From assembly GCA_030272585.1 (NCBI GenBank), contig BSYQ01000007.1, positions 2,856,001 through 2,920,000 of the forward strand: DNA of 64,000 nt, in the 5' to 3' direction. Under the pieces are notes generated by a model, which saw only the letters and a program-made list of their open reading frames with translations, did no database searches and was not told where the DNA came from. Positions 45,190 through 55,378 of the stretch are shown one piece after another. Position 1 is the stretch's first letter. Each line of letters opens with the position of its first letter. Source of the stretch: Bryopsis sp. KO-2023 (Eukaryota > Chlorophyta > Ulvophyceae > Bryopsidales > Bryopsidaceae). The position numbers and the translations under genes are program-made.

Positions 45190-46471
45190 AGACCTGGGCC
45201 CGACCGGACCGGCAATCAAAAACCGGTCCGGTCCGGTCCAACCTGTCTAAGGACCGGCGCACCTGTCCGGTCCTACGAAAAAACGCCGGTCCTTTAAAAA
45301 CTGGACAGGTCACCACCGGTCCGGTCCTATCCACTCCGGTCCAGTCAACCTCGGAAATCTGCAGAAACTAAACCGGTTTTCTGACAGATTTTTCGTTTCT
45401 AGACAGGTCACACCCCACATTTCGCCTTTATTAGACAAGCGATGTGACCTGTCTAAAACCGGAACGACCCTGTCTAGACAGGGTTGTTCTCCTGTTTTAG
45501 ACCGGCTCCAGGTCGGTCTAGACAGGCAGCCCACCTGTCTAGACCGACCTGGAGCCGGTCTAGAACAGGTCACACAATTAAGCACTTTTAGCATGCTAAT
45601 TGTGTATCAATTGACTGGGAACTGAGTTAATTAATTAAACAACAAGTAATATTGTTACATGTATTTTCATTGCATGAATGACATGAGCCAAGCTCATCAA
45701 CCACCGACTGGAGGGAGTCGGTTGATTTTGAGAGGACTCGAACTCGGGTTGGCTAAGTCCGAGTCGAGAGCACTACGAGGTAGCGGACCCCACCATAGGG
45801 ACGCTCAAATGGGGTCCGCTACCTTTAAGTACCTACTTTTTGTAATGGAAAATAACGGGTACTAAAAGGTGACGGACCCCATTTGAACGTCCCTATGGTG
45901 GGGTCCGTTACCTCGTAGTGCTCTCGACTCGGACTTAGCCAACCCGAGTTTGAGTCCTCTCAGAGTCGACCGACTCCCTCCAGTCGGAGATTGGTGAGCT
46001 TGGCTCACGTCATTCATGCAATGAAAATACATGTAACAATATTACTTGTTGTTTAATTAATTAACTCAATTCCCAGTCAATTGATACACAATTAGCATGC
46101 TAAAAGTGCTTAATTGTGTGACCTGTTCTAGACCGGCTCCAGGTCGGTCTGGACAGGCAGCCCACCTGTCTAGACCGACCTGGAGCCGGTCTAAAACAGG
46201 AGAACAACCCTGTCTAGACAGGGTCGTTCCGGTTTTAGACAGGTCACATCGCTTGTCTAATAAAGGCGAAATGTGGGGTGTGACCTGTCTAGAAACGGAA
46301 AATCTGTCAGAAAACCGGTCTAGTTTCTGCAGATTTCCGAGGTTGACTAGACCGGAGTGGACAGGACCGGACAGGTCGCAACCTGTCCGGTCTTACAACG
46401 ACCGGCGTTTTTTCTCTGGACCGGACCGGACCGGTTTTTCGCTGCCGGTCCGGTCGGGCCCAGGTCTGGTT
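45190..46471. repeat. 1.28 kb palindrome with terminal inverted repeats
   Basis: The arms start CAGACCTGGGCCCGACCGGA on the left and end with its complement on the right, and pair with few mismatches for about 620 bases each, meeting at a short loop near 45835-45860. Each arm contains CCGGTCTAGACAGG-type short repeats, an A/T-rich block (TTAATTAATTAAACAAC) and a tRNA-like segment with GAGTTCGAGTCC on one strand. The left end lies eight bases past the LTR element's duplication. A clear target duplication was not found because the right end abuts another element. Confidence 0.8.
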
Positions 46472-46602
46472 ACGGCCGTAAAAGTACGATTTTCTGACCG
46501 AAATTGTACTCCGGTTACGGTCCGGTTACGGTCCGGTTACGGTCCGGTTACGGTGGTTACGGTCCGGTTACGGTGATCGTAACCGTAAAGTCCTATCTCT
46601 GA
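46472..46602. mobile_element. Truncated hAT-like TIR element
   Basis: Right terminal repeat AAGTCCTATCTCTG and about 115 bases of the typical CCGGTTACGGTCCGG body. The left end and the tRNA-like core are missing. Confidence 0.7.
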
Positions 46603-46860
46603 TTAGGTCTGGTCCAAATTTCTGAAACCGTTCAAAATCGGGCCGATCTCGGAAATCGGCATCACAGTCAGACCGATTAGTCGGAGTCGGTGTTCGGCCC
46701 GGTGAAAGGTCGGGCGGCTCGATTCCGACCCCGATTCGATCGCACGCCTGTGATCGAGATAATCGATCGTTCAAATTATCGGTTCAATCTTGTGATCGGT
46801 GCGGGTAGGCCCAGTAGCACTTCCGTAATTTGAGCTTTATTTGAGCCCAACGACACGCCA
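46603..46860. other. Unassigned repeat debris
   Basis: GATCGG-rich sequence similar in style to the arms around 39500-40150. No frame. Confidence 0.35.
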
Positions 46861-47241
46861 TCAGTCCCTCGCAAATGTCGGCCATATATGAGCTTCGGAC
46901 CCTTTTGAGTATGTAATGGTATCATCAATGTACGCTCCCAGGCACCTTCTGATCATGTCTCCGTACGCCATCGAAACAAAGCGCTGGTGACTATGTGGCG
47001 CGTTCCTTAGCCCCATCGGTTTGTCCGCCTCTTCAACGTCATCGTCAGAAAAATCACCAGCCACAACCTCCTCGAAAGGAACGGCTCCTTCTTCTTGTTC
47101 CTCTTTCACCAGCGCCATCATAGCGGGTACAGAGATAGGACTTTCCGGTTACGGTACCGTAAACCGTACCGTAACCCCACTCCGGTCACTTACGGTTACG
47201 GTAGTTACGGTCCGGACCGGAGTGGTTTTCGTGCTCGGAAC

Positions 47242-47706
47242 CAGAGATAGGACTTGGGCCAAATTTTTGGTCCGACTCCGGTCCGGTCCGGTTACGGTCG
47301 GGTTACGGTCACCGTACTACGGCCGTAACTCCGTACCGTAACCGGAGTAATATGTTGTTTTTACGGTACGGAACAGGTACGGTATAACTACGGTAGGCCC
47401 TAAATCACCGTGAAGTAGCGTGGTTCAGTGCTAAAGCGTTAGGCTGCAGTCAGTAGGGTCGCGGGTTCGAATCCCCCTGGGTTCCTTTGGAATCGCGGGA
47501 CCCTGCGGGGGTCACTTTCTGCGGTTTACGGTTGTTACGGCCGTTACGGTCGTTACGGTCCGGTACGGAGCGGTACGGAGTGGTACGGTGCTACGGTTAC
47601 GGCCGTAAAAGTACGATTTTCTGACGAAAATTGTACTCCGGTTACGGTCCGGTTACGGTGGTTACGGTCCGGTTACGGTGACCGTAACCGTAAAGTCCTA
47701 TCTCTG
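47242..47706. mobile_element. hAT-like TIR element, copy 5 (465 bp, nested)
   Basis: Perfect duplications CTCGGAAC (47234-47241 and 47707-47714) and the same inverted ends. Inserted near the left end of copy 4. Confidence 0.88.
47411..47510 (+). other. tRNA-like core of the TIR family (representative copy)
   Basis: GTGGTTCAGTGCTAAAGCG resembles a D-arm with A box, GGCTGCAGTCAGTAGGGTC an anticodon arm whose loop would read CTGCAGT (anticodon GCA, Cys-like), and GGGTTCGAATCCCC a T-arm with B box. The acceptor stem is not convincingly paired, so this is tRNA-derived rather than a working tRNA gene. The flank GGGACCCTGCGGGGG is shared by all copies here and by the large palindromes. Confidence 0.6.
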
Positions 47707-48250
47707 CTCGGAACCGGACCACCGTACCACTCCGTACTGCTCCGGTACCGGACCGTACCGACCGTAACCACCGTACCAACCGTAAACCGTAAATAGTAAC
47801 CCCCGCAGGGTCCCGAGAACCCAAAGGAACCCAGGGGGATTCGAACCCACGACCTTACAGACTACAGCCTAACGCTTTAGCACTGAACCACACTACTTCA
47901 CGGTGATTTAGGGGCTACCGTAGCTATACCGTACCTATTCCGTACCGTAAAAACAACATATTACTCCGGTTACGGTACGGAGTTACGGCCGTAATACGGA
48001 ACCGTAACTCGACCGTAACCGGACCGGACCGTAGCCGGACCAGAATTTTGGCCCAAGTCCTATCTCTGAGCGGGTAGTTCTTCGTCGTCCCTTGCATCAT
48101 CTTCGTCATCAGTAGACACGTCGGAGGAGTTGCTAATGGAATCAGCGTTAGACAAAGCGTCAGTCGTTTGCGAACTCCCCACACGAATACGCCGGCCGTC
48201 TGCGCACTGCAGCGTATAACTCCTATCCCTATAATCTCCAACCGCGCCAA

Positions 48251-48688
48251 CACGTTTTAGCTAATCGCGGTGCAACAAAATATCATAATGGCCGGACGAG
48301 GCCCACACAGGCATGAAAAGCTGCACCAGCAACTCCCCCACACCCAACGAATACCCGTGGAAGGAGTTGAACGGATCAACTTAATGAAAACATTGTAGCG
48401 ATATCCAAGGACGCAAGGAAGAACTTTGAGGAGGACAAGGAGCAAAGTAAGAAATGTTATATTTTACTTGGATTGGTGAGGTATCAAATTGGGAAGTCTG
48501 TTAGATCAATAGTCGGAATAGGTTTTTTTAATTGGACAAAAGTTTGATCTTGCTTACCGGGGATTAGGGATGGGTAGATCGGAGAAACGGACGGTGTTCT
48601 ACACGTAATCACCCTACCAAATCAAACATGCTTTCAGTAAAAAGTTGTTCCGATTATGAGGACAGAATCTCAGGAAAGGGGGGAGAAG
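48251..48688. other. Unassigned, possible 3' internal part of a retroelement
   Basis: No convincing frame. It ends in GAAAGGGGGGAGAAG (48674-48688), which looks like a polypurine tract directly before the probable LTR. Confidence 0.4.
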
Positions 48689-49400
48689 TGTAACAAACCC
48701 TCTTGGGTTTAGTCACGGACCGACACCTCGGGGAATCGAACCCCCGATGACTTATCATGAGCAGAGATAGGACTTGGGCCGATTTTTTGGTCCGGCTCCG
48801 GTCCGGTCCGGTTACGGTCGGGTTACGGTCACCGTACTACGGCCGTAACTCCGTACCGTAACCGGAGTAATATGCTGTTTTTACGGTACGGAACAGGTAC
48901 GGTATAGCTACGGCAGGCCCTAAATCATCGTGAAGTAGTGTGGTTCAGTGTTAAAGCGTTAGGTTGCAGTCTGTAAGGTCGCAGGTTCGAATCCCCCTGG
49001 GTTCTTTTAGAATCGCGGGACCCTGCGGGGGTCACTTTCTACGGTTTACGGTTGGTACGGCCGTTACGGTCATTACGGTCCGGTACGGAGCGGTACGGAG
49101 CGGTACGGAGCTACGGTTACGGCCGTAAAAGTACTATTTTCCGACGAAAATTGTACTCCGGTTACGGTCCGGTTACGGCGTTACGGTACGGTTACGGTGA
49201 CCGTAACCGTAAAGTCCTATCACTGATCATGAGTGAGGTGTCGTGGTATTTAGGAGACAACACTTCTTGTAATTTTTCCTTATTCACGCTCCTATCCTTC
49301 TCTCTCTCTCTTTTCTCACTCTCTCACAACTTGGAACACGAACGGTGGCACGTGCGCGATGTGGTCATCATTGGCCCAGTCAGATTGAACCTTGATAGCA
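48689..49400 (+). repeat. Probable LTR of another retroelement, split by a TIR element
   Basis: Starts TGTAACAAACCC after a polypurine tract and ends near CCTTGATAGCA. About 240 bp remain without the 464-bp insert at 48762-49225. No second copy lies in the window, so the LTR call rests on the tract and the TG...CA ends only. Confidence 0.4.
48762..49225. mobile_element. hAT-like TIR element, copy 6 (464 bp)
   Basis: Ends CAGAGATAGGACTT and (inverted) CAGTGATAGGACTT, with duplications ATCATGAG (48754-48761 and 49226-49233). The GTGATAGG variant end is shared with copy 2. Confidence 0.88.
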
Positions 49401-50690
49401 AACCTGGGCGCCGGCAAGTTTTAAAGGACCGGACCAGACCGGAAACCCTTTCTTAGACCGGATTTGACCTTTACTAGACAGGTGGGAGACCGGTCTAGAC
49501 AGGTCAAATCCGGTCTATGAAAGGTCAAATCCGGTCTAGTAAAGGAACACCTTTCTTAGACCGCACTTGACCTATCTAGACTCTAGACCGGGTTTCCTTT
49601 TTTTTTCTCGATTTCTTACCTATCCAGACCGGTCTGACTTGTCTAGACAGGTTGTCGCCTGTCTAGTACCGGTCTTATTGGGCAAACCGGTCTGGACAGG
49701 TGTGACGCCTAGTACGCCTGTTTTAGACCGGCGCCAAGTTGGTCTGGACAGGTGGGCTGCCTGTGCAGACCGACCTTCTTTCCTGTCCAGACCGACCTGG
49801 CGCCTGTCTAAAACAGGTCACACAATTAAGCACATACCGTAAATGGGGTAATGTTTGCATTGGACTAATTTTTGCGAGCAGGAAAAATCGCAAAAATTAG
49901 TGTCGCAAAAATTGAAGCACCGCAATTAACAAGCGCGCGCAGACATCCCACCAACGCAAACAAAGACCAACGCAAACATCCCACCAACGCAAACAAAGAC
50001 TAGCGCAAACAAAGACTAGCGCAAACAGCGTTTTCGTGTGTTGCACAGAGTTTTGCCCCGTTAATATTATTTGATCTCGACATGGAAGTTTTTGACGAGT
50101 TTCGAAAGTTCTCCTTCGCGACAGAAGATGAAGGGTGAAGGTTCCCTTTCGCTATTGAAAACATTGAATTGGTTGTATTCGGAAATGCTCGCTTGTGAAC
50201 GTTTTTTTAAGCAACAGTTCTGATCTTCGTTCGAAAGACCCTCGGTTCGTGCGCTGTTTTGTTTGCGCAGCTTTTCTTTTGCGGAGTTTTTTTTTGCGCG
50301 GCCTAATGTTTGCGTTGCACTAATTTTTGCGACCTGATTGAATCGCAAAAATTAGTGTCGTAAAAATAAAACACGCGAAAGTTCATGCGCGCAATCATTA
50401 CCCCATTTACGGTATTACGTGCTAATTGTGTATCAATCGATCAAGAAGTGACTTGATTAATTAGCTAGTATTATTATATATATTTATAGTGTATGAGTGA
50501 TGCGAGCCAAGCTCCCAACCACCGGCTAGAGGGAGTTGATCGACCCAAGGAGGAATCGAACTTTGGTTAGCTAAGTCCGAGTCAAGAGCTCTAAACCAAT
50601 AGCAAACCCCACCATAGGGACGCTCACATGGGGGCCGTCAGCTTTTAGTACCTACTTTTGGTAATGAAAAAAAACGAGTATCACACCCAT
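49401..50690. mobile_element. Diverged half-copy of the 1.28 kb palindromic element
   Basis: The order CCTGGGC, CCGGTCTAGACAGG-type repeats, CACACAATTAAGCAC, GCTAATTGTGTATCAAT, GAGCCAAGCTC and the GGGACGCTCA block matches one arm of the palindrome at 45190-46471. The second arm is absent. It is interrupted at AAGCACA by the TA-flanked element at 49837-50412. Confidence 0.65.
49837..50412. mobile_element. 576-bp TIR element with TA duplication
   Basis: Inverted ends CCGTAAATGGGGTAATG, flanked by TA at 49835-49836 and 50413-50414. Internally it has inverted TTTTTGCGA / TCGCAAAAA pairs and ACGCAAAC repeats. No transposase. The uninterrupted target can be seen in the related sequence at 45570-45610, confirming insertion. 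Confidence 0.8.
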
Positions 50691-51453
50691 ATCACACTAC
50701 GGGTTACTCAGCCCTACATCTTTGCCAGCCAAATATGGGTACGACAACGGCGCACTTTGATTAGTTTGGTCTTGGGGTGTGTAATCCACTCGATTGTAGG
50801 CCTATATTCAGAACCCAGTTCCTGGTTCGGGTCAGTCCAGTCCACCTGGGGTGTCGAATTGCAGCCAAGTGACAAATTCTGGAGTCGCAGATTTCCAAAG
50901 TCTACTCCTCTTTTTCAATTGCCTGGCCTCTGTGTGAGGCTGATCGTGGAGAACTTTCTAGTTTCTGGAGTTGAATCCAGAAAGAAATCACGAGGATATG
51001 AAACAAAAACAATTTTACAAAGGATGCTCTGCTGTATTGCATACAAAGTTCTCTTGACACAAATTAAATCCCCTATGCTTGCCATTTTCTCAGGTCCCTC
51101 CGACCACAGCTAAGACCAGACGTGCGGACTGTGCTTTCAGATTTTGCCCAACCCCGCAGTTTTTCCCCCTTCCTTCCTGCTATTTGCTATATTATCCACA
51201 TTTTTTTTCATGTTTTTTCCCTGTTTTTTTCCCTTCCGTACGACTTCTGTCGTATGCCCATCGAAGTTTAAAAAGAATCCCTAAAGAGCGAGTGTATTTC
51301 GTTAGAATTTTGATATTCACATCAGGCTGGGTTTCTTTCGGTGCCCTTCCCTCCAGATTTCCCCCTGCGAAGTATGATATCTTATCCACATTCTGTTGTA
51401 TTTCTTCAGAAACGGGGGCTGCTGGATTTCACCGATCAACAAAAAATCAGCAA
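50691..51453. other. Region between the transposon nest and the reductase gene
   Basis: Frames of up to 150 codons are open on the + strand, but none resembles a known protein. They probably cover the 3' flank of the minus-strand reductase gene. Confidence 0.4.
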
Positions 51454-53991
51454 TCAGAAGTCCATGTCAAGACTGAACGTCTTGGATTGGTTCTCCTTGT
51501 TAAGACTAGCCATCACGCCTGATTTCTGGTATTCCCCGACACGCTTTTCAAAGAAGTTTGTTTTGCCCCTGCAAGAAACCCCACGAAAGAACCAAATGAA
51601 TGTGTGCATAAAACAATTCTGCAGTGTTTTTTTTGGAACAGGTTTTCACCAAAAGGAATCTCAGGGTCGAAACAGATTGATCCAAATCAGGATTGGATTG
51701 ACTCATTTCAACCTCCCACAAACCTCCCAGTCAGTCTGGGAAGCAATGCATCGACAAGCACATCAGTGAGTTGCAAAATCTCTAATTTTTTTTCTACGTT
51801 TGCACACTCACGGGAGGGAAATGAGCTCCATCCAGTCGAAGGGATTGGGGGTGTTGTAGACCTTGGGGCACCCCAAAGCGACCAGGAGCCGATCGGCGAC
51901 AAAGTCTATGTAATTTCTCATCAGTTTTGCATTCATTCCGATGAGATCCACCGGCAACGCATCGCACACAAAGTCCTTCTCGATGGACACCGCCTCGCAA
52001 ATGATGCTGGTCACCACTTGTTCAGGCAGCTTATTTTGCAGCAATCTGGTCAAAAAGAAAAAAACAGCAATGTGAAACGTGTTGGCAGAACATGTTTTAA
52101 CACACATGCACAATTCTTGCAAAGAAGTATTGAATTGCAATTTCGAAAAAAAGGCCAGTTTGGATGGAAGGGAGGACTCCCCCAGGGGCATGAACATGAA
52201 AAATAAACATGTGGTGCAACTACATATTTCAATTTAGACATCACAAGACTACCCCACACAGATATATTATAATATAACCTCCACAAGGCAAAAAACTTTC
52301 CGGGTGCCCTTAAACTAGAAATTCAGTTGTCAGCATTGAGCTGTATTGCTCTCATTGCACCTATCCACCCCAAAAATACACACACACACTGTTTGGGCAA
52401 CTCACTTGTACAGAAGGCATGCAAAATCACAATGAAGGCCTTCATCTCGAGAAATGAGCTCATTCGAAAAGGTCAGTCCCGGCATCAACCCTCTCTTTTT
52501 CAACCAATATATGGAACAGAACGATCCTGAGAAAAAAATGCCTTCCACAGCAGCATATGCCACCAGCCTCTCCGAAAACTTTGCATCACTAAAACACCAA
52601 AAAACAATAAAATGTCAGTCCAAGTCTCCTTAATCAACAATATTAGCGGCATGGAAATTCTCCTCTCCAGCCAAATAATCGAATCAATGGCACTCACAGC
52701 GATCAACACAAAAAAAAGAGGTGGATCGTATTTGCTTCTCCCCATGAAAAACAGTTTCAAAATTTTCCGAAAGGCGTGATATCCACAATCTACATCGCAT
52801 CAAAAACGTAACCCCGAGCAGACATCCCAATGGTCTGCTTTTTACCACAGCCAATCTCTCTCCTCACCTTCCAATCCATTTGAGTGCCCAGTCGGCCTTA
52901 GATTTGACACAAGGGATGGTCTCGATTGCATGGAAAAGCTGCTGGCGCTCCGCTGTGTTCTTGACATAGGCTTCCAGCAAAAGACTGTACATCTCTGCGA
53001 CAAGAAAAAAACACAACAGAAGTTAAGAATCAAATCACCCCTGGATCCCAATCGAACACATTATGCCCTCAATTTCGATGGTGAGTCGAGGCCACTAAGT
53101 GGAATCGATCGGCAATGCGAAGACAGGATTGGCTGAGAGTTGCCCACCTGAATGAATGTTCTCGATCGCCATTTGGAAGCCATAGAATGCTCTAGCCTGG
53201 ACAAAAACAATACCGAACACATCAGCAAAAAAGAAGAGCATAATAAAAGCATGGAAAAATGAAACCTCTTCCCAATGCATTCGGGAGCTTTGAGAGTGAT
53301 GAGATGAAAATTGAGCGTCACCTCTGGGATTTGGACCTCTTTCAAAAATCGAACCGCTAGATTTTCGATGACGATGCCGTCGGAGGCAGCGAAGAAAGCG
53401 AGCACGTGCTTGATGAAATGCTTTTCGTCCTTCGAAAGGCTTTCCCAGTGCTTCATGTCGCCGCCCAAATCCACCTCTTCGGCTGCGATTCAAAACACCA
53501 GCGTTACTGCGCACGCTAACAAAAAGCAAGGAAAACAATAGAGCAAAGCAGGGGAAAGAGACCCAGCGCTCGATTTTTGACATGAAGCGCGTAGGTCGAT
53601 TTCCCCTCTACCAAACCAGGAGAGAAGCCAAGCGCACACACACACGATGAACGGTCTCCAGTGTCACTTGCGTGGAAGACACCCACGCAGCGATTCGGAG
53701 TAGTGAACCTAACGGTCAAAACTATTTCCATGGCTTGACACGCATCCCATATCTGGGGGCAGCGCCTAGTGGCGATGCTGTCGAGTTCCAAGCCTCCCAC
53801 ACACCTGTCCAGAAACTGGCTTCCGCTTTTTTGTACATCTCCCAAACCTCCTGATATCTGATGGGGAACATGCAGAATCTGTCTGGATTCTCCTTCAGAA
53901 GCGGCTCCTCCTCCTCGCTGTTTCTCTCGTGACTCTTGGCACCACCCTCGACGAACATCACGTTGGCTTTATCCGACATCACTACGTCCAT
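51454..53991 (-). CDS. RNR2: Ribonucleoside-diphosphate reductase small subunit (R2)
   Basis: Seven exons: 53991-53805, 53482-53322, 53196-53148, 52994-52868, 52588-52406, 52045-51812 and 51568-51454; all GT-AG, phases close, 351 residues. R2 holds the di-iron centre and tyrosyl radical that let the large subunit reduce ribonucleotides to deoxyribonucleotides for DNA synthesis. Visible landmarks: [34 protein letters not shown] (iron-binding Asp), [30 protein letters not shown] (iron ligands plus the radical Tyr), [25 protein letters not shown], and the C-terminal heptapeptide-like FSLDMDF that docks on the large subunit. Length is typical. It is divergently arranged with the deoxyhypusine hydroxylase gene. 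Exon 3 is only 49 bp. Confidence 0.96.
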
Positions 53992-54421
53992 CTCTACGCT
54001 AATCTTGAGTATCTAGAAACAAGGGAGCGTTGCGGTGGAGAGTGATTGGTTTGGCCCGGTCGTAACGTAAGGTTTCAATCGAGCGAGTGCGATGCGGCTT
54101 CCCTGGTGGAGGGTTAGGGTGAGTTCGCTTCTTTTATAGGGTGGCCTTGCGCGCGTGTGGGGTGGTGGGTTGACAGCAACTTGGAGTGCGAGAGCTGTGG
54201 GGTCAGGATGGTGTGTCAGACTCATTAGCGGAGATGCGCACGTGATCACAATTCTCGGGGCTGGTCTGACATGGGGTCCGGTGCAGGACACGACATGGTA
54301 CAGTTCTTTGCGCGTATCGAGGGGCGTGGTGCAACAAGTTTCTGGCAGGGTGCGTCCAGAGACGGTGGTTTGGTGCGGACTTTGCCTAGACAAAAAAGAT
54401 AAGAAACACATACGGAACATC
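53992..54421. promoter_or_regulatory. 430-bp bidirectional promoter region
   Basis: Lies between the starts of the reductase small subunit (minus) and deoxyhypusine hydroxylase (plus). The + frame is open through much of it (from 54155), but the family start is at 54422. Palindromic or E2F-like elements were not recognised with confidence. Confidence 0.5.
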
Positions 54422-55378
54422 ATGGTGGACGCATTACCTCAAGAAGATGCGGTCGTGCGTCTCAAGGAAAAGCTTCTGGGGGGCGACTTAGACCTTCCCA
54501 GCAAATATCGGGTTCTGTTTTCTTTGCGAAACGTACCGGGCCGTCCTGCACAGGAGGCCCTCGAAGCGGGGCTGGGCGATACTTCAACGCTGTTCAGACA
54601 TGACGTAGCTTTTTGCTTGGGTCAGAGGCAAGACCCCAATGCGGTGAAAATCTTGTCCAAGATCCTAGGGGACGCCTCGGAGCATTCCATGGTTCGGCAC
54701 GAGGCAGGAGAAGCACTGGGCGCGATAGGCACCCCTGATTGCAAGGAAATCTTGGAATCGTTTTCGACGGATTCTGCCAGGGAGGTTTCTGAGACATGTT
54801 GTCTGGCTCTTCAAAGGATAGCTTATTACAGGGATCGTGGGGAGGCGGACTCCACAGCCTCCACCCCCAAAAGCACTCTCAGTGAAAGGGGCTCAGAGTT
54901 TTCCCCCTACCTATCGGTGGACCCCACTCCAGCAGCTTCCATGGCATTGTCCACAGACACCCTTGCTGCAACCCTCTCCGATGAATCTGCCAAAATGTTT
55001 GACAGATATGCAGCTTTGTTTGCTTTGAGGAACCGTGGGGGATCCGAGGCTGTGTCAGCCATCGGGAAGGCATTTTCTAGCGGCAGTGCTTTGCTCAAAC
55101 ATGAACTTGCTTATGTACTGGGTCAAATGCAAGACCCTGAAGCTACCCAACATCTGGTCAGCGTTTTGAAGGATCAGGGGGAACATGCGATGGTCAGACA
55201 TGAAGCGGCCGAAGCTTTGGGGTCCATCGCAGACGAAGGATCGGTCCAGTTGTTGAAGGAATTCTCCAAAGACCCTGAACCGATCGTTGCTGAAAGCTGC
55301 ATCGTGGCCTTGGATACGTTACAGTACAACAACTCGGAAGATTTTCAGTATGCAGATTTGGGAAAGCCAAAAGCGTAG
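54422..55378 (+). CDS. DOHH: Deoxyhypusine hydroxylase
   Basis: A single exon of 318 residues from MVDALPQEDAVVRLKEKLL. The enzyme hydroxylates deoxyhypusine on translation factor eIF5A, the last step of hypusine formation in the cytosol. It is made of two symmetric sets of HEAT-like repeats, each with two metal-site motifs: FRHDVAFCLGQ and MVRHEAGEALGAI in the first half, LLKHELAYVLGQ and MVRHEAAEALGSI in the second. Three read HE; the first reads HD where HE is usual. A 50-residue Ser/Thr/Pro linker separates the halves. The frame runs 89 codons further upstream, but that part has no family similarity and overlaps the promoter region. It is intronless, unlike most neighbours. Confidence 0.93.
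   Translation: MVDALPQEDAVVRLKEKLLGGDLDLPSKYRVLFSLRNVPGRPAQEALEAGLGDTSTLFRHDVAFCLGQRQDPNAVKILSKILGDASEHSMVRHEAGEALGAIGTPDCKEILESFSTDSAREVSETCCLALQRIAYYRDRGEADSTASTPKSTLSERGSEFSPYLSVDPTPAASMALSTDTLAATLSDESAKMFDRYAALFALRNRGGSEAVSAIGKAFSSGSALLKHELAYVLGQMQDPEATQHLVSVLKDQGEHAMVRHEAAEALGSIADEGSVQLLKEFSKDPEPIVAESCIVALDTLQYNNSEDFQYADLGKPKA

Larger units (their letters stand above)
47130..48068. mobile_element. hAT-like TIR element, copy 4 (939 bp, holds a nested copy)
   Basis: Ends CAGAGATAGGACTT with duplications AGCGGGTA (47122-47129 and 48069-48076). It splits the reverse-transcriptase fragment; removing it with one duplication keeps that frame. Confidence 0.88.
46861..48250 (-). pseudogene. Reverse-transcriptase fragment of a second retroelement
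   Basis: On the minus strand, KPMGLRNAPHSHQRFVSMAY followed by AYIDDTITYSKGSEAH is the palm motif of a gypsy/copia-type reverse transcriptase (usual GLxNAPxxFQR ... YIDDILIxSK), with the YxDD core intact as YIDD. Upstream is an acidic linker (SDDDVEEADK), then a 939-bp TIR insertion (47130-48068), then another acidic stretch readable as STDDEDDARDDEELPA in the frame that continues across the insertion. Orientation is opposite to the LTR element at 35810, so it is not the missing piece of that copy. Both ends are lost. Confidence 0.65.

Noticed and set aside
37720..49030. Functional tRNA genes at the GGTTCGAATCC motifs
   Set aside because: Acceptor and T stems do not pair well, and each copy lies within a TIR element or palindrome, so they are tRNA-derived parts.
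50658..51113. 151-codon + strand frame
   Set aside because: Begins inside transposon debris, matches nothing known and overlaps the reductase 3' flank.
54155..54421. N-terminal extension of deoxyhypusine hydroxylase
   Set aside because: The 89 extra residues lack family similarity and would occupy the shared promoter; the ATG at 54422 matches the family start.
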